A DNA stretch of 64,000 nt from JAGVIE01 sp964520905. Its GTDB lineage: Bacteria > Bacteroidota > Ignavibacteria > UBA10030 > SZUA-254. Numbering within the stretch: position 1 is the stretch's first letter; each line of letters starts with the position of its first letter. The notes under the pieces are model-generated. The model worked only from the letters and a program-made list of their open reading frames with translations, made no database searches and was not told the origin of the DNA. Positions 54,696-64,000 of this stretch are shown one piece after another. The stretch spans positions 1 to 64,000 of the forward strand of contig CAZFQL010000002.1 of NCBI GenBank assembly GCA_964520905.1, written 5' to 3'. A program made the translations under genes and the position numbers.

Positions 54696-55246
54696 TGAAC
54701 GATACAAAGCAAAACCGAATTTATCTTACCGGGTTCATGGGCAGCGGCAAAAGCACTATCGGTCCCATATTAGCCAACACTCTCGGTTATAGCTTTTTCG
54801 ACATGGATAAAGAGATCGAGAGGTCAGCCGGAAAGAAGATTATTGATATCTTTTCCGAATTAGGTGAGGGACATTTCCGCGAGGTCGAGCGATCAGTATT
54901 GCTGGAAGCATGCCGGCTTAATAAACATGTAATCTCTCTCGGAGGCGGCACGATCTCCAATCAATCAAATTTGGATATTATTAAATCTTCAGGGATACTT
55001 ATTTATCTAAAGACCACTACTGAACAAATTCATAAACGATTAAGGCATAAAACCAACCGACCTTTGATTCTGGCAAAAAGCAACGGAGTAATAAGCGATC
55101 AAGAACTTACCAACCGCATAAACGAATTGTTGACCGAGAGAGAACCATATTACACCCAAGCCGATATTATAATCTCTACGGATGATAGGAAACTCGGAAT
55201 AACTGTTGATCAAATTATGAAAAATTTAAAGCCATTTTTTAAGTAA
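54695..55246 (+). CDS. aroK: Shikimate kinase
   Basis: 183 residues. GFMGSGKST is the P-loop, DMDKEIE holds the shikimate-binding Asp pair, 'SLGGGTI' the GGGT motif and 'HKTNRPLI' the lid Arg. The enzyme makes shikimate 3-phosphate in aromatic amino acid synthesis. It is translationally coupled to the barrel protein gene. Confidence 0.95.
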   Translation: MNDTKQNRIYLTGFMGSGKSTIGPILANTLGYSFFDMDKEIERSAGKKIIDIFSELGEGHFREVERSVLLEACRLNKHVISLGGGTISNQSNLDIIKSSGILIYLKTTTEQIHKRLRHKTNRPLILAKSNGVISDQELTNRINELLTEREPYYTQADIIISTDDRKLGITVDQIMKNLKPFFK

Positions 55247-55277
55247 AAAACTCCGTGTATTTCTACAACGGAGTTTT
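55247..55277. terminator. Bidirectional terminator between aroK and the BNR protein
   Basis: AAAACTCCGT and ACGGAGTTTT form a 10-base stem with an 11-base loop. T-runs exist in both directions, stronger on the minus strand. It directly follows the aroK stop. Confidence 0.65.
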
Positions 55278-55384
55278 ACAATCTTAGGAAGCATATCCTA
55301 TGCACAACACACCCGATCTGCCCTCGTTTACATCAACAAATAAAAGATGTTATCCCTCAACCTATGTTATATCATTGTCTTGAT

Positions 55385-58096
55385 TTATTTGACAAATAGC
55401 ATTTTTTTAGATTCGGAGAAAAGAAATTTATTCCCAACGACAGTCTCAGCAGTCATTATATAAAAATAAACACCGGACGGTAATATGTAACTACTGAATG
55501 GCAGTTTTTCATTTGGAATCAATATTTCTGTATCTTCATCGTGATACTCCCTATTGATTACAGTTGCCACTTCCTGACCGATAAGGTTATAAATTTTAAT
55601 CGTCACTAATGCGCTTTCACCCATCTTGAATGATAACGTTGTGCCAGTATTAAACGGATTCGGATAATTTTGAAAAAGTACGAAGTTCTTCGTAACTGGA
55701 GGAGGGGGAGGCGGCGGCGGGGGATCAACCGAGGTGGTGAATGGAGAATCGGATTTAAACATTCCGCGTCCGTGAGTAGCCGCGATTAAATATCCGGCAT
55801 TACTCAAATCGAGATCTGCAACAGAAACATTCGCCATGCCGTAATTCTGGCGAATCCAGTTAGAACCACCGTTCGCTGTTTCATAGACACCGATGTCTGT
55901 GCCAACTGCGAAGTGCTCAAGATTGAGTGGATCGATGACGATAGCATTCACGGGTATATCTGGTAAATCGCCGCTGACATTTGTCCATGATCCGCCACGA
56001 TCGGTTGATAAAAACAAATGACCCGGTGTGAGCGACGTTTGTGTATTGTATCCTGAATATCCAACAAATACGCGATCCCGATTGGTCGGATCAATTGCGA
56101 TAGCACGAACCCATCTATTTGGCAAAGGTGATTTTGAAATAGTATCCCACACTGCGCTTCCGCTTGTACCATTGATTGTAACACACACGCGCGAAGGAGA
56201 GGTTGAACTCCCGCTTGTTCCGATATAAATTGTTGAAGAAGACGTTTTGGCAATTGTTGTGGCAGAGATACAAGAACCTGATGAGCCGACACTACCCGGT
56301 CCGTCACCGGTTAGGTCACCGCTGATTGAAGTCCATAAATTTCCGCCGTTAGTTGTCCGATACATTCTATATGTTCCGGCAACCAAGATACCCGGATTAG
56401 TCGGGTCCATCACATATGGCGCTATAAATAAACACCGATCTGATGTACCATCACCCTGGCCCCCACCGGTTTGTGGAATACCATTCATAATCTTAACCCA
56501 ACTCCCCAACGATCCCGAACTTGTAGATTTCTGAAGCGCAAGATAAACATATTCCGTATATACAGTCGAAGGTGTGATGTAATCAACATATGTAGCGCCG
56601 CCATCGCCGCCTAATGACATCGACCAGATCTGCGGTGAATTTGTTTTCAACGTCCCGTTATCTTGTGTTCCTCCGTAATATATTTCTTGTGTCGGATGGA
56701 CAGCCCCGCTATAGAATTGAACCGTTCCTAGATCGACATTCAAGTCAATGAACGTGCTTCCGCCGCTCGTAGATTTAAACATACCTCCATCGCACCCGAA
56801 ATACATTACGAGCGGATTTCCCGGATCGAATGCAATAGCATGTTGGTCGACGTGAACATAAGGCGAGCCATAACCGTCACTCATTCGATTCCATGAAGTA
56901 CCGCCATCAGTCGATCTAAAAATATTTATTCCACCGGCAAACACGATATTCGGATTTGTAGGATGAACAATTATCACGTTGTTGTACCATCCTTGTCCTC
57001 CAAGGTGCGTCCCGCTTACAGCCGATGAACCGTCGTATGGTGTGGTAACCGGAAACCAGCTATTACCGCCGTTCGTAGATTTCTGAATACTATGTGTATA
57101 ATAATTTGAATCGGCAAGCGACGCATAGATAATGGAGCTGTTGCTCTGGGAGATCGCTAAACTAATCCTTCCATATTTAGTAGATGTGGACGGAAAACCA
57201 TTAGTGAGCTTACTCCAACTTGTGCCGCCATTTATTGTTTTATAGATTCCATCTGAAGTGAATAACCCGAATGCTCCATATATGACATTAGAATTGGATG
57301 GATCCATCACCAAATCCACGCAAAATTTTGAAGTTGTACCCGGCGAAGTTATTTTCGCCCAGCTCACGCCTGCATCGGTCGATTTCCAAATACCAGCATC
57401 GTATGCCGATAACGCTGCAAAGAGTGTATTCGGGTTATCAGGCGCGATGACAATTTTATTGATGAAGTAATAATAGTTGGGTGCACTGGGATTTACAAAG
57501 TTTTTTAGCACAGTCCACGATGCACCGGCATCTGTAGACTTTAGAATACCGATTCCACGCAAGGCATCCACGTTATAATATCCCTCTCCTGTTCCAGCAT
57601 AAATTATATTGGGATTTGTCGGATTGATAGCAATACATCCGATTATCAAGTTCGCTGTGGTATCTGTCAACGGTGTCCAAATTGTGCCGCCATTAGTACT
57701 CTTCCAAATCCCGCCGCTTACAGAACCTGAGTATATAATATTTGAATTCGTCGGATCGATCGCTATAGAACGTACACGACCTGCAATATTATTCGGTCCA
57801 ACAGATGTCCAGGGTAACGACCGGATCAATCCTATTTTTGCAAGATTATATTTTCTGGTATGCTCTTCGGCTCTTTCTTTCCAATCGAGAGGAATTTTTC
57901 CGGTCGGGTATGCCCGCTGGGCGTTATACCACTGCATCGCCTCCATCGCTTCTGTGGCTTTAAGTATATCCTGCTCATCTCCGACAATCTCGATTACATC
58001 TATAGAAGTAGATCGATCTGAATACCAAACCGCGGAGATCCAGGCAACAACAAAAAAAGTACTTGCAACCGTGAACCGAATAATTGATAATTTCAT
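55385..58096 (-). CDS. BNR/sortilin-like repeat protein with type IX secretion signal
   Basis: 903 residues. A signal or anchor segment (about 1-25) is followed by at least eight BNR Asp-box repeats of the form S-T-D-G-G-x-x-W, spread over about 130-770, giving a beta-propeller like sortilin/VPS10 or glycosidase propellers. A poly-proline linker (nine Pro) leads to a Por C-terminal domain (NYPNPFNTGTTLSF ... SGVYFYIM). It is a surface or secreted protein. The glycan or protein target is unknown. Confidence 0.9.
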   Translation of the reverse strand: MKLSIIRFTVASTFFVVAWISAVWYSDRSTSIDVIEIVGDEQDILKATEAMEAMQWYNAQRAYPTGKIPLDWKERAEEHTRKYNLAKIGLIRSLPWTSVGPNNIAGRVRSIAIDPTNSNIIYSGSVSGGIWKSTNGGTIWTPLTDTTANLIIGCIAINPTNPNIIYAGTGEGYYNVDALRGIGILKSTDAGASWTVLKNFVNPSAPNYYYFINKIVIAPDNPNTLFAALSAYDAGIWKSTDAGVSWAKITSPGTTSKFCVDLVMDPSNSNVIYGAFGLFTSDGIYKTINGGTSWSKLTNGFPSTSTKYGRISLAISQSNSSIIYASLADSNYYTHSIQKSTNGGNSWFPVTTPYDGSSAVSGTHLGGQGWYNNVIIVHPTNPNIVFAGGINIFRSTDGGTSWNRMSDGYGSPYVHVDQHAIAFDPGNPLVMYFGCDGGMFKSTSGGSTFIDLNVDLGTVQFYSGAVHPTQEIYYGGTQDNGTLKTNSPQIWSMSLGGDGGATYVDYITPSTVYTEYVYLALQKSTSSGSLGSWVKIMNGIPQTGGGQGDGTSDRCLFIAPYVMDPTNPGILVAGTYRMYRTTNGGNLWTSISGDLTGDGPGSVGSSGSCISATTIAKTSSSTIYIGTSGSSTSPSRVCVTINGTSGSAVWDTISKSPLPNRWVRAIAIDPTNRDRVFVGYSGYNTQTSLTPGHLFLSTDRGGSWTNVSGDLPDIPVNAIVIDPLNLEHFAVGTDIGVYETANGGSNWIRQNYGMANVSVADLDLSNAGYLIAATHGRGMFKSDSPFTTSVDPPPPPPPPPVTKNFVLFQNYPNPFNTGTTLSFKMGESALVTIKIYNLIGQEVATVINREYHDEDTEILIPNEKLPFSSYILPSGVYFYIMTAETVVGNKFLFSESKKMLFVK

Positions 58097-58273
58097 TCTT
58101 TCCTCAAAAAATAAACATTGTCGTACTAAAATATGCTCACTATTCGACTCAAAATCAAGAATTCGCCCGAATTAAATTTGGATAATGCTCTTGAAAATCG
58201 TATCATTATAAGGTTAAGGTATGGAACACTAAGTTTCTCCCCATTTAATCTTCAAAATGAAAGGATTTTTTTG

Positions 58274-58963
58274 ATGAAGTATCTATCCATCGTCCTGTTA
58301 TGTGTAGGACTTTTCGCCTGCCAAAGTAGCACCCAGAATAAAGTTGAGTTGAAAAGTTCGAAGGACAGCGTCAGTTACAGTATCGGCATAAACATTGGCA
58401 ACAATTTAAAAAGTCAGATGGTCGATGTCGATCCCGTTATCGTCTCCCAGGGAATAAAAGATATTCTCGACAGCAGCAAAACCCTTTTCACGAATGAGCA
58501 GGCACAAGAAATTATTATGGCATTCCAAAAACAACTTATGGCAAAACAACAAGAAACTATGAAAACATCGGGCGAAAAAAATCAAAAAGACGGCGAAGCA
58601 TTCCTTGCCGCAAATAAAAATAAAGAAGGTGTGATATCATTGCCGAACGGCATGCAATATAAAGTCATCACTATGGGTACTGGCAAAAAACCGAAAGCTA
58701 CCGATACCGTTACAGTACACTACCAGGGTACATTGATCGATGGAAAAGAATTCGACAGCTCATTCAAACGCGGAGAACCGGCTACGTTCCCGCTCAACCA
58801 GGTAATCAAAGGCTGGACAGAAGGATTACAGTTGATGCCCGTTGGTTCAAAATTCCAGTTCTTTATTCCTTCGGAGCTTGGGTACGGCGAGCGCGGCGCA
58901 GGGCAGTTAATTCAACCGAATTCGACCTTGATCTTCGAAGTCGAATTACTTTCGGTTAAATAA
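58274..58963 (+). CDS. FKBP-type peptidyl-prolyl isomerase lipoprotein (Mip-like)
   Basis: 229 residues from the ATG at 58274 (AAAGGA 8 bases upstream). The frame opens at 58133, but that extension is not protein-like. Signal peptide with lipobox LFAC (Cys16), an FKBP_N dimerisation region (about 30-125), and an FKBP_C domain with 'VTVHYQGTLIDGKEFDSSFKRGEPATFPLNQVIKGWTEGLQLM' and 'IPSELGYGERG'. It should sit on the periplasmic side of a membrane and help protein folding. Confidence 0.93.
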   Translation: MKYLSIVLLCVGLFACQSSTQNKVELKSSKDSVSYSIGINIGNNLKSQMVDVDPVIVSQGIKDILDSSKTLFTNEQAQEIIMAFQKQLMAKQQETMKTSGEKNQKDGEAFLAANKNKEGVISLPNGMQYKVITMGTGKKPKATDTVTVHYQGTLIDGKEFDSSFKRGEPATFPLNQVIKGWTEGLQLMPVGSKFQFFIPSELGYGERGAGQLIQPNSTLIFEVELLSVK

Positions 58964-58996
58964 TATTACAACCTCTTTTATTCTGTAGTAATACGT

Positions 58997-60406
58997 ATGA
59001 TTATTCATCGGACTATTCTTGCTCTCTTAGGAATATTTATCGCTCTTTCGATCGCTCTCGCACAAGAGTCTCAAAAAGATTTAGCAGCAAGCGATTATTC
59101 CAAACAATCTGCTCTAAAAAGTCCCGAGTGGGTAAAAGATGCAGTGATCTATTGTGTTTACCTCCGATCTTTTTCTCCGGAAGGAACATTCGAGGCGTTG
59201 GAAAAGCGATTGCCGGAATTAAAAGGACTTGGCGTAAATGTTCTCTGGCTGATGCCTATTCATCCGGTCGGTGTAAAAAACCGAAAAGGAAGTTTGGGCA
59301 GTCCTTATTCCGTTCGAGATTATTATACGACTAATCCAGAGTTCGGTACGATGGTCGATTTTCAAAAACTTCTCACCAGTGCACACAAAAACAAAATGAG
59401 ATTGATTATCGACCTCGTTGCGAACCATACCGCGTGGGACAGCAAACTTATCAGCCAGCATCCCGAGTGGTTCACCAGAGACAGCGATGGCAATATCGTT
59501 TCGCCAAACTCCGACTGGACGGATGTTGCCGACCTCGATTATTCAAAACCCGGTCTCCGAAAATATATGCTGGAAATGATGGAATGGTGGGTAAAGGATA
59601 TCGGCATCGACGGTTTCAGGTGTGACGTCTCGGAACTTGTACCATTGGATTTTTGGGAAGAAGCCCGCACGCGGCTCGATAAAATAAAACCCGTTATGAT
59701 GCTTTCGGAAGGTTCGTTGCCGGAACAACATCTCAAAGCATTCGATATTACTTACGCCTGGAATCTCTACGATGTTTTAGACCCATTATTAACGGGCATG
59801 AAACCTGCGTCAGAGCTTGACAAAATACTTGGGGCTGAATCCATTAGATTTCCCTCAAGCTCATTACGGCTTCGGTTCAACACAAACCACGACAAGAATG
59901 CGTGGGATGCGCCTGCTGTAACAAAATTTGGGTCGGATGGTTTGAAGCTCACTGCCGTATTGGTAAACACGTTCCCCGGTATTCCGCTTCTGTATAACGG
60001 CGAAGAGGTTGCAAACGACAAAAAACTGAGTCTCTTTGAAAAAATCGATATCGACTGGAGCCGTCCGCGAGAGATGGACACGCTTTACAGAACCCTTTTT
60101 CTGTTAAGACAAAATCATAAAGCGTTATCACGCGGCAACCTATTGAAAATACCGACTCCAATAGATAATGATGTTTATGCTTTCTTCCGGACGGACGCAA
60201 AGGATAACATCTTCACTATATTAAATTCTTCGAAGGTGAAACAATCATTTGATTTGCAAATTCCGTTCGATGCACTCTTTGGTAAGAAAAATAAAGTGAA
60301 GATGAAAGAAGTTTTTACCAATTCTACTATTACAATGGAACGCGGAAAAACGCACTCGATATCTCTTGCTCCGCGAGGTTATCAAATATTTACCGTCGAA
60401 AAATAA
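58997..60406 (+). CDS. Secreted GH13 alpha-amylase-family enzyme
   Basis: 469 residues with a signal peptide (about 1-22, ending 'IALAQ'). GH13 regions appear: DLVANH (region I), GFRCDVSEL (nucleophile Asp), MLSEGSL (acid Glu) and TNHDK (transition-state Asp). A C-terminal beta domain follows. It probably cuts alpha-glucans in the periplasm or outside. The exact specificity is not readable. Confidence 0.9.
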   Translation: MIIHRTILALLGIFIALSIALAQESQKDLAASDYSKQSALKSPEWVKDAVIYCVYLRSFSPEGTFEALEKRLPELKGLGVNVLWLMPIHPVGVKNRKGSLGSPYSVRDYYTTNPEFGTMVDFQKLLTSAHKNKMRLIIDLVANHTAWDSKLISQHPEWFTRDSDGNIVSPNSDWTDVADLDYSKPGLRKYMLEMMEWWVKDIGIDGFRCDVSELVPLDFWEEARTRLDKIKPVMMLSEGSLPEQHLKAFDITYAWNLYDVLDPLLTGMKPASELDKILGAESIRFPSSSLRLRFNTNHDKNAWDAPAVTKFGSDGLKLTAVLVNTFPGIPLLYNGEEVANDKKLSLFEKIDIDWSRPREMDTLYRTLFLLRQNHKALSRGNLLKIPTPIDNDVYAFFRTDAKDNIFTILNSSKVKQSFDLQIPFDALFGKKNKVKMKEVFTNSTITMERGKTHSISLAPRGYQIFTVEK

Positions 60407-60439
60407 AATCTATACCGCTGCAAATAAACAGGATCATTT

Positions 60440-61366
60440 ATGCCGATGAAAATACTCAGATTCACCCTCCTCAGCTTGATCTTACTGCAAATCATCTTCA
60501 ACGGCTGCAGTAAAAAGAATACCGTTGATGCCGCCGCTTACAAAATCGAAATAGAACAATGGCAGATGAAGCGTGCCGAGGGTTTGAAAAAGGAGAACGG
60601 CTGGCTTACGATATCCGGCTTATTCTGGCTGAAAGAAGGTGAGAATAAATTTGGCACAGATTCTTCGAATATGGTAATTTTTCCTCCGGGCAAATCGCCT
60701 GCTTATGCCGGATCGATATTCTGGATGAATAATGAATTGCGCTTCAAATGTGCGAAAGGCGTTCCGGTACTGTGCAACGATTCCGCGGTTGCAGAAATGA
60801 AAATTCAATCGGATGAATCCGGCAAAGCGACACCCACGATCTTAAAACATGGTACCCTCAGTTTTCACATCATCAAGCGCAGCGAAAAACTTGGAGTGCG
60901 TGTGCGTGATAGTGAAAACCCGGCACGAGTCAACTTTAAAGGATTGGAATATTTTCCGATCAATCGCGAATGGCGTTTAGATGCGAAGTTCGAGCCATAT
61001 AATCCGCCAAAAATTATCCCGATCGTGAATGTTCTCAATCAGGTGAGTAATGATACATGCCCGGGCGCGATCGTCTTTGAGATTAATACAAATACATACC
61101 GGCTCGATGCATTAAAGGAAGGGAAAGAATTCTTTATCATTTTCCACGATGAGACAGCGGGAAAAGAAACTTACGGCATGGGCAGATTCCTCGCCGCCGC
61201 TTTACCCGATTCCGCCAATAATGTTATTCTCGATTTCAACAAAGCGTACAACCCTCCGTGTGCTTTTACGGAATTCGCGACCTGTCCGCTTCCGCCAAAA
61301 CAGAACTACCTCCCGATACGCGTAGAAGCCGGTGAGAAAAATTATGTCGGCGTGGTACATCACTAA
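60440..61366 (+). CDS. DUF1684 lipoprotein
   Basis: 308 residues with a lipobox ending 'FNGC' (Cys23). The DUF1684 pattern is clear: 'ENGWLTISGLFWLKEGENKFGTD' and 'DFNKAYNPPCAFTEFATCPLPPKQNYLPIRVEAGEK'. The family is widespread with unknown function. It follows the GH13 gene by 33 bases. Confidence 0.9.
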   Translation: MPMKILRFTLLSLILLQIIFNGCSKKNTVDAAAYKIEIEQWQMKRAEGLKKENGWLTISGLFWLKEGENKFGTDSSNMVIFPPGKSPAYAGSIFWMNNELRFKCAKGVPVLCNDSAVAEMKIQSDESGKATPTILKHGTLSFHIIKRSEKLGVRVRDSENPARVNFKGLEYFPINREWRLDAKFEPYNPPKIIPIVNVLNQVSNDTCPGAIVFEINTNTYRLDALKEGKEFFIIFHDETAGKETYGMGRFLAAALPDSANNVILDFNKAYNPPCAFTEFATCPLPPKQNYLPIRVEAGEKNYVGVVHH

Positions 61367-61399
61367 TTTCAAAAAATAAAATCATTTAACTAATATTAT

Positions 61400-62350
61400 A
61401 TGACTTCAAAAATTTTGTCAACCATAATTCTAATCTTAGGATTCTCTCTATCAGGTATTAGTCAAGAGATAATCAGGTTTGCCGTCATCGGAGATTTTGG
61501 CTGGGAAAGCAAGGAAGCCGAAGATGTTGCAACCCTTGTGAAAAGCTGGAATCCTGATTTCGTTATCACCACTGGCGATGATAATTACGATTACGGAGAG
61601 GATTCAACAATCGATAAAAATATCGGACAGTATTACAGCGAATTTATTTCTCCCTACTTCGGCAAGTTCGGGAAAGGAGATACGATAAACAGATTTTTCC
61701 CGACGTTGGGCAACCACGACTGGCGGATTGCCGGTGCAGTACCATATTTAAAATATTTTACTCTGCCTGGTAATGAACGATATTACGATTTCGTTAAAGG
61801 ATCGGTTCATCTCTTCGCACTCGACAGCGACAAGCATGAACCTGACGGCAACACCGATACATCACTGCAAGCAAAATGGTTGCAGGAACGAATGAAAAGA
61901 TCGACCTCAAAATGGAAAATTGTTTACCTGCATCATGCGCCATACTCGTCCGGAAAAGATCACGGCAATTTCATTCCCGCCCAATGGAATTATAAAAAAA
62001 TGGGGGCAAACGCGGTTTTAGCAGGTCACGAGCATTTGTACGAGCGTTTAATGATTGACAGTTTATTATATCTTGTGAATGGCTCCGGCGGTCGCAGTCT
62101 TTATACATTTGCAAAACCGATTGAGGGGAGTCAGGTTAGATATTGCGAAGATTACGGCGCACAGCTTGTAACTGCAACGGAAGACAGTATTATGTTTCAG
62201 TTTTACACACGGAAAGATTCGTTGGTTGATAGTTATACTTTATATAATATTGACACAACAGGTATTACAATTCCCAAAGATGAGACTATGCCGCCGCCGC
62301 CACCACCAGCAGATTCGACGCAGACAAAGCCCCTGAAACCAAAGGAGTGA
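61400..62350 (+). CDS. Secreted metallophosphoesterase, purple acid phosphatase-like
   Basis: 316 residues with a signal peptide (about 1-20). Metal motifs: GDFGW, GDDNYDYG, GNHDW, 'YLHHAPYSSG' and GHEHLYER, the purple acid phosphatase set. The C-terminus is a proline-rich tail (six Pro). It acts in the periplasm or outside the cell on phosphate esters. It is 33 bases after the DUF1684 gene, so the three genes 58997-62350 may be co-transcribed. Confidence 0.9.
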   Translation: MTSKILSTIILILGFSLSGISQEIIRFAVIGDFGWESKEAEDVATLVKSWNPDFVITTGDDNYDYGEDSTIDKNIGQYYSEFISPYFGKFGKGDTINRFFPTLGNHDWRIAGAVPYLKYFTLPGNERYYDFVKGSVHLFALDSDKHEPDGNTDTSLQAKWLQERMKRSTSKWKIVYLHHAPYSSGKDHGNFIPAQWNYKKMGANAVLAGHEHLYERLMIDSLLYLVNGSGGRSLYTFAKPIEGSQVRYCEDYGAQLVTATEDSIMFQFYTRKDSLVDSYTLYNIDTTGITIPKDETMPPPPPPADSTQTKPLKPKE

Positions 62351-62364
62351 TGGTAATTTAAAAT

Positions 62365-62388
62365 GTCCCAAAGGAATGCCCTTGGTAC
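62365..62388. repeat. Small imperfect palindrome
   Basis: CCAAAGG and CCCTTGG around AATG. It could be a weak terminator of the phosphoesterase operon, or a dispersed unit. Confidence 0.3.
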
Positions 62389-62424
62389 AAAAGTCAAAAA
62401 TATTCTCCACGCACTTTGCGACAC

Positions 62425-62490
62425 ACTCATAGCTCATAACTAAAAACTCTCTGCTCTTCGCCCTTAGCTATTGGCTCTTCCTTTTTCTTC
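62425..62490. repeat. Copy similar to the namZ signal-peptide repeat
   Basis: Words 'agctcataact', 'ttggctctt' and 'cctttttcttc' follow the same order as on the minus strand of 30203-30268. Confidence 0.35.
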
Positions 62491-62518
62491 TAACCCTACA
62501 TTTTCGTATATTCTTCTT

Positions 62519-62645
62519 AAATTCAAAATCCTAATATCTAAACTCTAAATAAATTCTAAACCATAAATCCAAAAAATTTAGTTGATTTGAATATTAGAAT
62601 TTCGATATTGTTTAGGATTTCGGATTTAGTGCTTCGGATTTATCG
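62519..62645. repeat. AT-rich inverted pair of 'aaatcctaa' repeats
   Basis: The left half (62519-62571) carries 'aaaatcctaatatc' and 'aaattctaaac'; the right half (62584-62645) carries the reverse complements 'gatattgtttaggattt' and 'gaatattagaattt'. Related words occur at 45110-45163. Confidence 0.45.
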
Positions 62646-62681
62646 ATTCATCAATTATAAACAAAAACTTTTCACAAAAAT

Positions 62682-64000
62682 ATGTCAGACAATAAAATAA
62701 TATTTTCCATGATTGGCGTTGGGAAAGTTCACAAACCCAACAAACAAGTTTTAAAAGATATCTATCTCTCGTTCTTCTACGGAGCGAAGATCGGCGTACT
62801 CGGCTTGAATGGCTCCGGTAAAAGCACTCTACTTCGAATCATCGCCGGTATCGATCAGGATTATATCGGTCAGATTACATCGCAAAAAGATATAACGTTC
62901 GGTTACCTGTCTCAGGAACCGGAATTAGATCCCACAAAAACCGTAAAAGAAATCGTTGAAGAAGGCGCTCAGGCAACCGTCAATCTGGTAAAAGAATATG
63001 AAGCTATCAGTGCAAAATTCTCCGAACCGGATGCAGATTACGATGTTTTACTCGACAAGCAGGCAAAGCTTCAGGAAAGAATCGATCATCTTGGCGCATG
63101 GGATATCGACAGTAAACTTGAGCAGGCGATGGACGCGTTACGATGTCCGCCATCCGAAACATCTATCTCGGTAATTTCTGGCGGCGAACGGCGGCGCGTC
63201 GCGTTGTGCCGATTGCTTTTACAGAAACCTGATGTCCTTTTACTCGATGAGCCGACGAACCACCTCGACGCTGAGTCGGTTGCGTGGCTTGAACATTTTC
63301 TTTCCCAATATAAAGGAACCGTTATCGCTGTAACGCACGATCGCTACTTCCTCGATAATGTTGCCGGTTGGATTTTAGAACTTGACCGTGGAGAAGGAAT
63401 TCCATTCGAGGGAAATTATTCATCATGGTTAGAACAAAAACAGGCACGACTCAAGCTTGAAGAAAAACAAGAATCGAAACGGCAGAAAGTTTTACAGCGC
63501 GAGCTTGAGTGGGTTCGGTTAAATCCGAAGGGACGTCACGCAAAAAGCAAAGCCCGCATCACCGCTTACGAAAAAATGCTGGAAGAAGATAACGAAAAGC
63601 GTAGCGAGGAACTCGAAATATTCATTCCACCCGGACCGCGGCTCGGCGATGTTGTTATACGCGCAGAGAATGTCGCAAAATCGTATGGCGATATTATTCT
63701 ATACGAGAATCTCAATTTCAATTTACCTGCCGGCGGAATAATCGGCATCATCGGTCCGAACGGAGCGGGCAAGACAACTTTATTTCGCATGATCACTGAT
63801 CAGGAAAAACCTGAATCTGGAACCATTACCGTAGGTGAGACAGTCAAGCTTGCTTATGTAGATCAAAACCGACCGCTTGATCCTAACAAAACAATCTGGC
63901 AGGAAATTTCGGGCGGCGAAGATTTAATCAAGTTAGGGAACCGAGAAGTTAATTCACGCGCTTATGTTGCCCGTTTTAATTTTAGCGGAACCGACCAGCA
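62682..64000 (+). CDS. ettA: Energy-dependent translational throttle protein EttA (ABC-F), 5' part
   Basis: Open from the ATG at 62682 to the window edge, 439 residues readable of about 555. First ATPase: GLNGSGKST, signature 'VISGGERRRVALC', LLLDEPTNHLDA. Second: GPNGAGKTT. Between them is the ABC-F linker, and 'LGAWDIDSKLEQAMDAL' belongs to the EttA-type arm. EttA binds the ribosomal E site and gates elongation by ATP/ADP ratio. Confidence 0.93.
   Translation, partial: MSDNKIIFSMIGVGKVHKPNKQVLKDIYLSFFYGAKIGVLGLNGSGKSTLLRIIAGIDQDYIGQITSQKDITFGYLSQEPELDPTKTVKEIVEEGAQATVNLVKEYEAISAKFSEPDADYDVLLDKQAKLQERIDHLGAWDIDSKLEQAMDALRCPPSETSISVISGGERRRVALCRLLLQKPDVLLLDEPTNHLDAESVAWLEHFLSQYKGTVIAVTHDRYFLDNVAGWILELDRGEGIPFEGNYSSWLEQKQARLKLEEKQESKRQKVLQRELEWVRLNPKGRHAKSKARITAYEKMLEEDNEKRSEELEIFIPPGPRLGDVVIRAENVAKSYGDIILYENLNFNLPAGGIIGIIGPNGAGKTTLFRMITDQEKPESGTITVGETVKLAYVDQNRPLDPNKTIWQEISGGEDLIKLGNREVNSRAYVARFNFSGTDQ

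Larger units (their letters stand above)
62351..62681. other. Gene-free spacer of 331 bases built of repeats
   Basis: No gene. It holds a small palindrome (62365-62388), a run resembling the namZ signal region (62425-62490) and an AT-rich inverted pair (62519-62645). The promoter of ettA is presumably within its last part. Confidence 0.5.

Noticed and set aside
58133..58273. Upstream extension of the FKBP frame
   Set aside because: The 47 extra residues are not family-like and the ATG at 58274 has a ribosome site and starts a proper lipoprotein signal.
1..64000. CRISPR arrays, tRNA or rRNA genes, complete insertion sequences
   Set aside because: I found no regularly spaced repeats, no cloverleaf with a GTTCGA-type arm between genes and no transposase; a tRNAscan or ISfinder run would settle it.

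Overview
The window reads as chromosomal DNA of a Bacteroidota-lineage bacterium, most likely from the Ignavibacteria/Kryptonia side. Two large secreted proteins (18942-22049 and 55385-58096) end in type IX secretion (Por) C-terminal domains of the 'NPFNPSTTI ... GVYFYRL' type. There is a DUF5916 outer-membrane protein and a GldA/GldF/GldG-like ABC module. The F0F1 ATP synthase operon has no atpD or atpC, which fits the split arrangement common in this phylum. Many starts lack a strong Shine-Dalgarno sequence. I saw no tRNA, rRNA, CRISPR array or intact insertion sequence.

Layout: 1-5.8 kb, a cut-off TPR protein, nusB, an Atg22/UMF1-type transporter, a DsbD-alpha-like periplasmic protein, lpxH and a class A penicillin-binding protein. 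5.8-8 kb, a 53-residue membrane ORF, a stand-alone receiver and an MFS transporter. 8-14.6 kb, one minus-strand run: feoA-feoB-zinc ribbon, then a cyclic-2,3-diphosphoglycerate-synthetase-like GTPase, ornithine carbamoyltransferase, carbamate kinase (apparently with a CTG start) and an aspartate-carbamoyltransferase-family protein with altered acceptor-site residues. 15.1-17.7 kb, two secreted proteins of unknown function. 17.7-18.9 kb, a repeat-filled stretch with the remains of an AAA ATPase gene. 18.9-28.9 kb, a secreted M1 peptidase, then the ATP synthase operon with bactofilin and M23 peptidase genes at its head.

29-35.6 kb, NamZ-type muramidase, Nudix and LOG genes, a membrane-anchored protein with a nuclease-like domain, a DUF2459 protein and a GT-C glycosyltransferase. 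35.7-40.3 kb, the Gld-like ABC module with a DUF4340-LysM protein. 40.5-44.9 kb, a DUF5916 protein and prfC. 45.2-50.3 kb, a nine-gene arsenic operon (arsF, arsG, arsR, arsC, two thioredoxin-fold proteins, acr3, a small membrane protein, an ArsP-type permease). 50.5-58.1 kb, a PEBP protein, a STAS protein, a probable small RNA with its own terminator, a PpiD/SurA-like chaperone, aroK and a BNR-repeat T9SS cargo. 58.3-64 kb, a Mip-like FKBP lipoprotein, a GH13 enzyme, a DUF1684 lipoprotein, a PAP-like phosphoesterase and the 5' part of ettA.

The observations I would follow first are the carbamoyl-phosphate cluster at 8-12.1 kb and the probable RNA gene at 51.5-51.75 kb.
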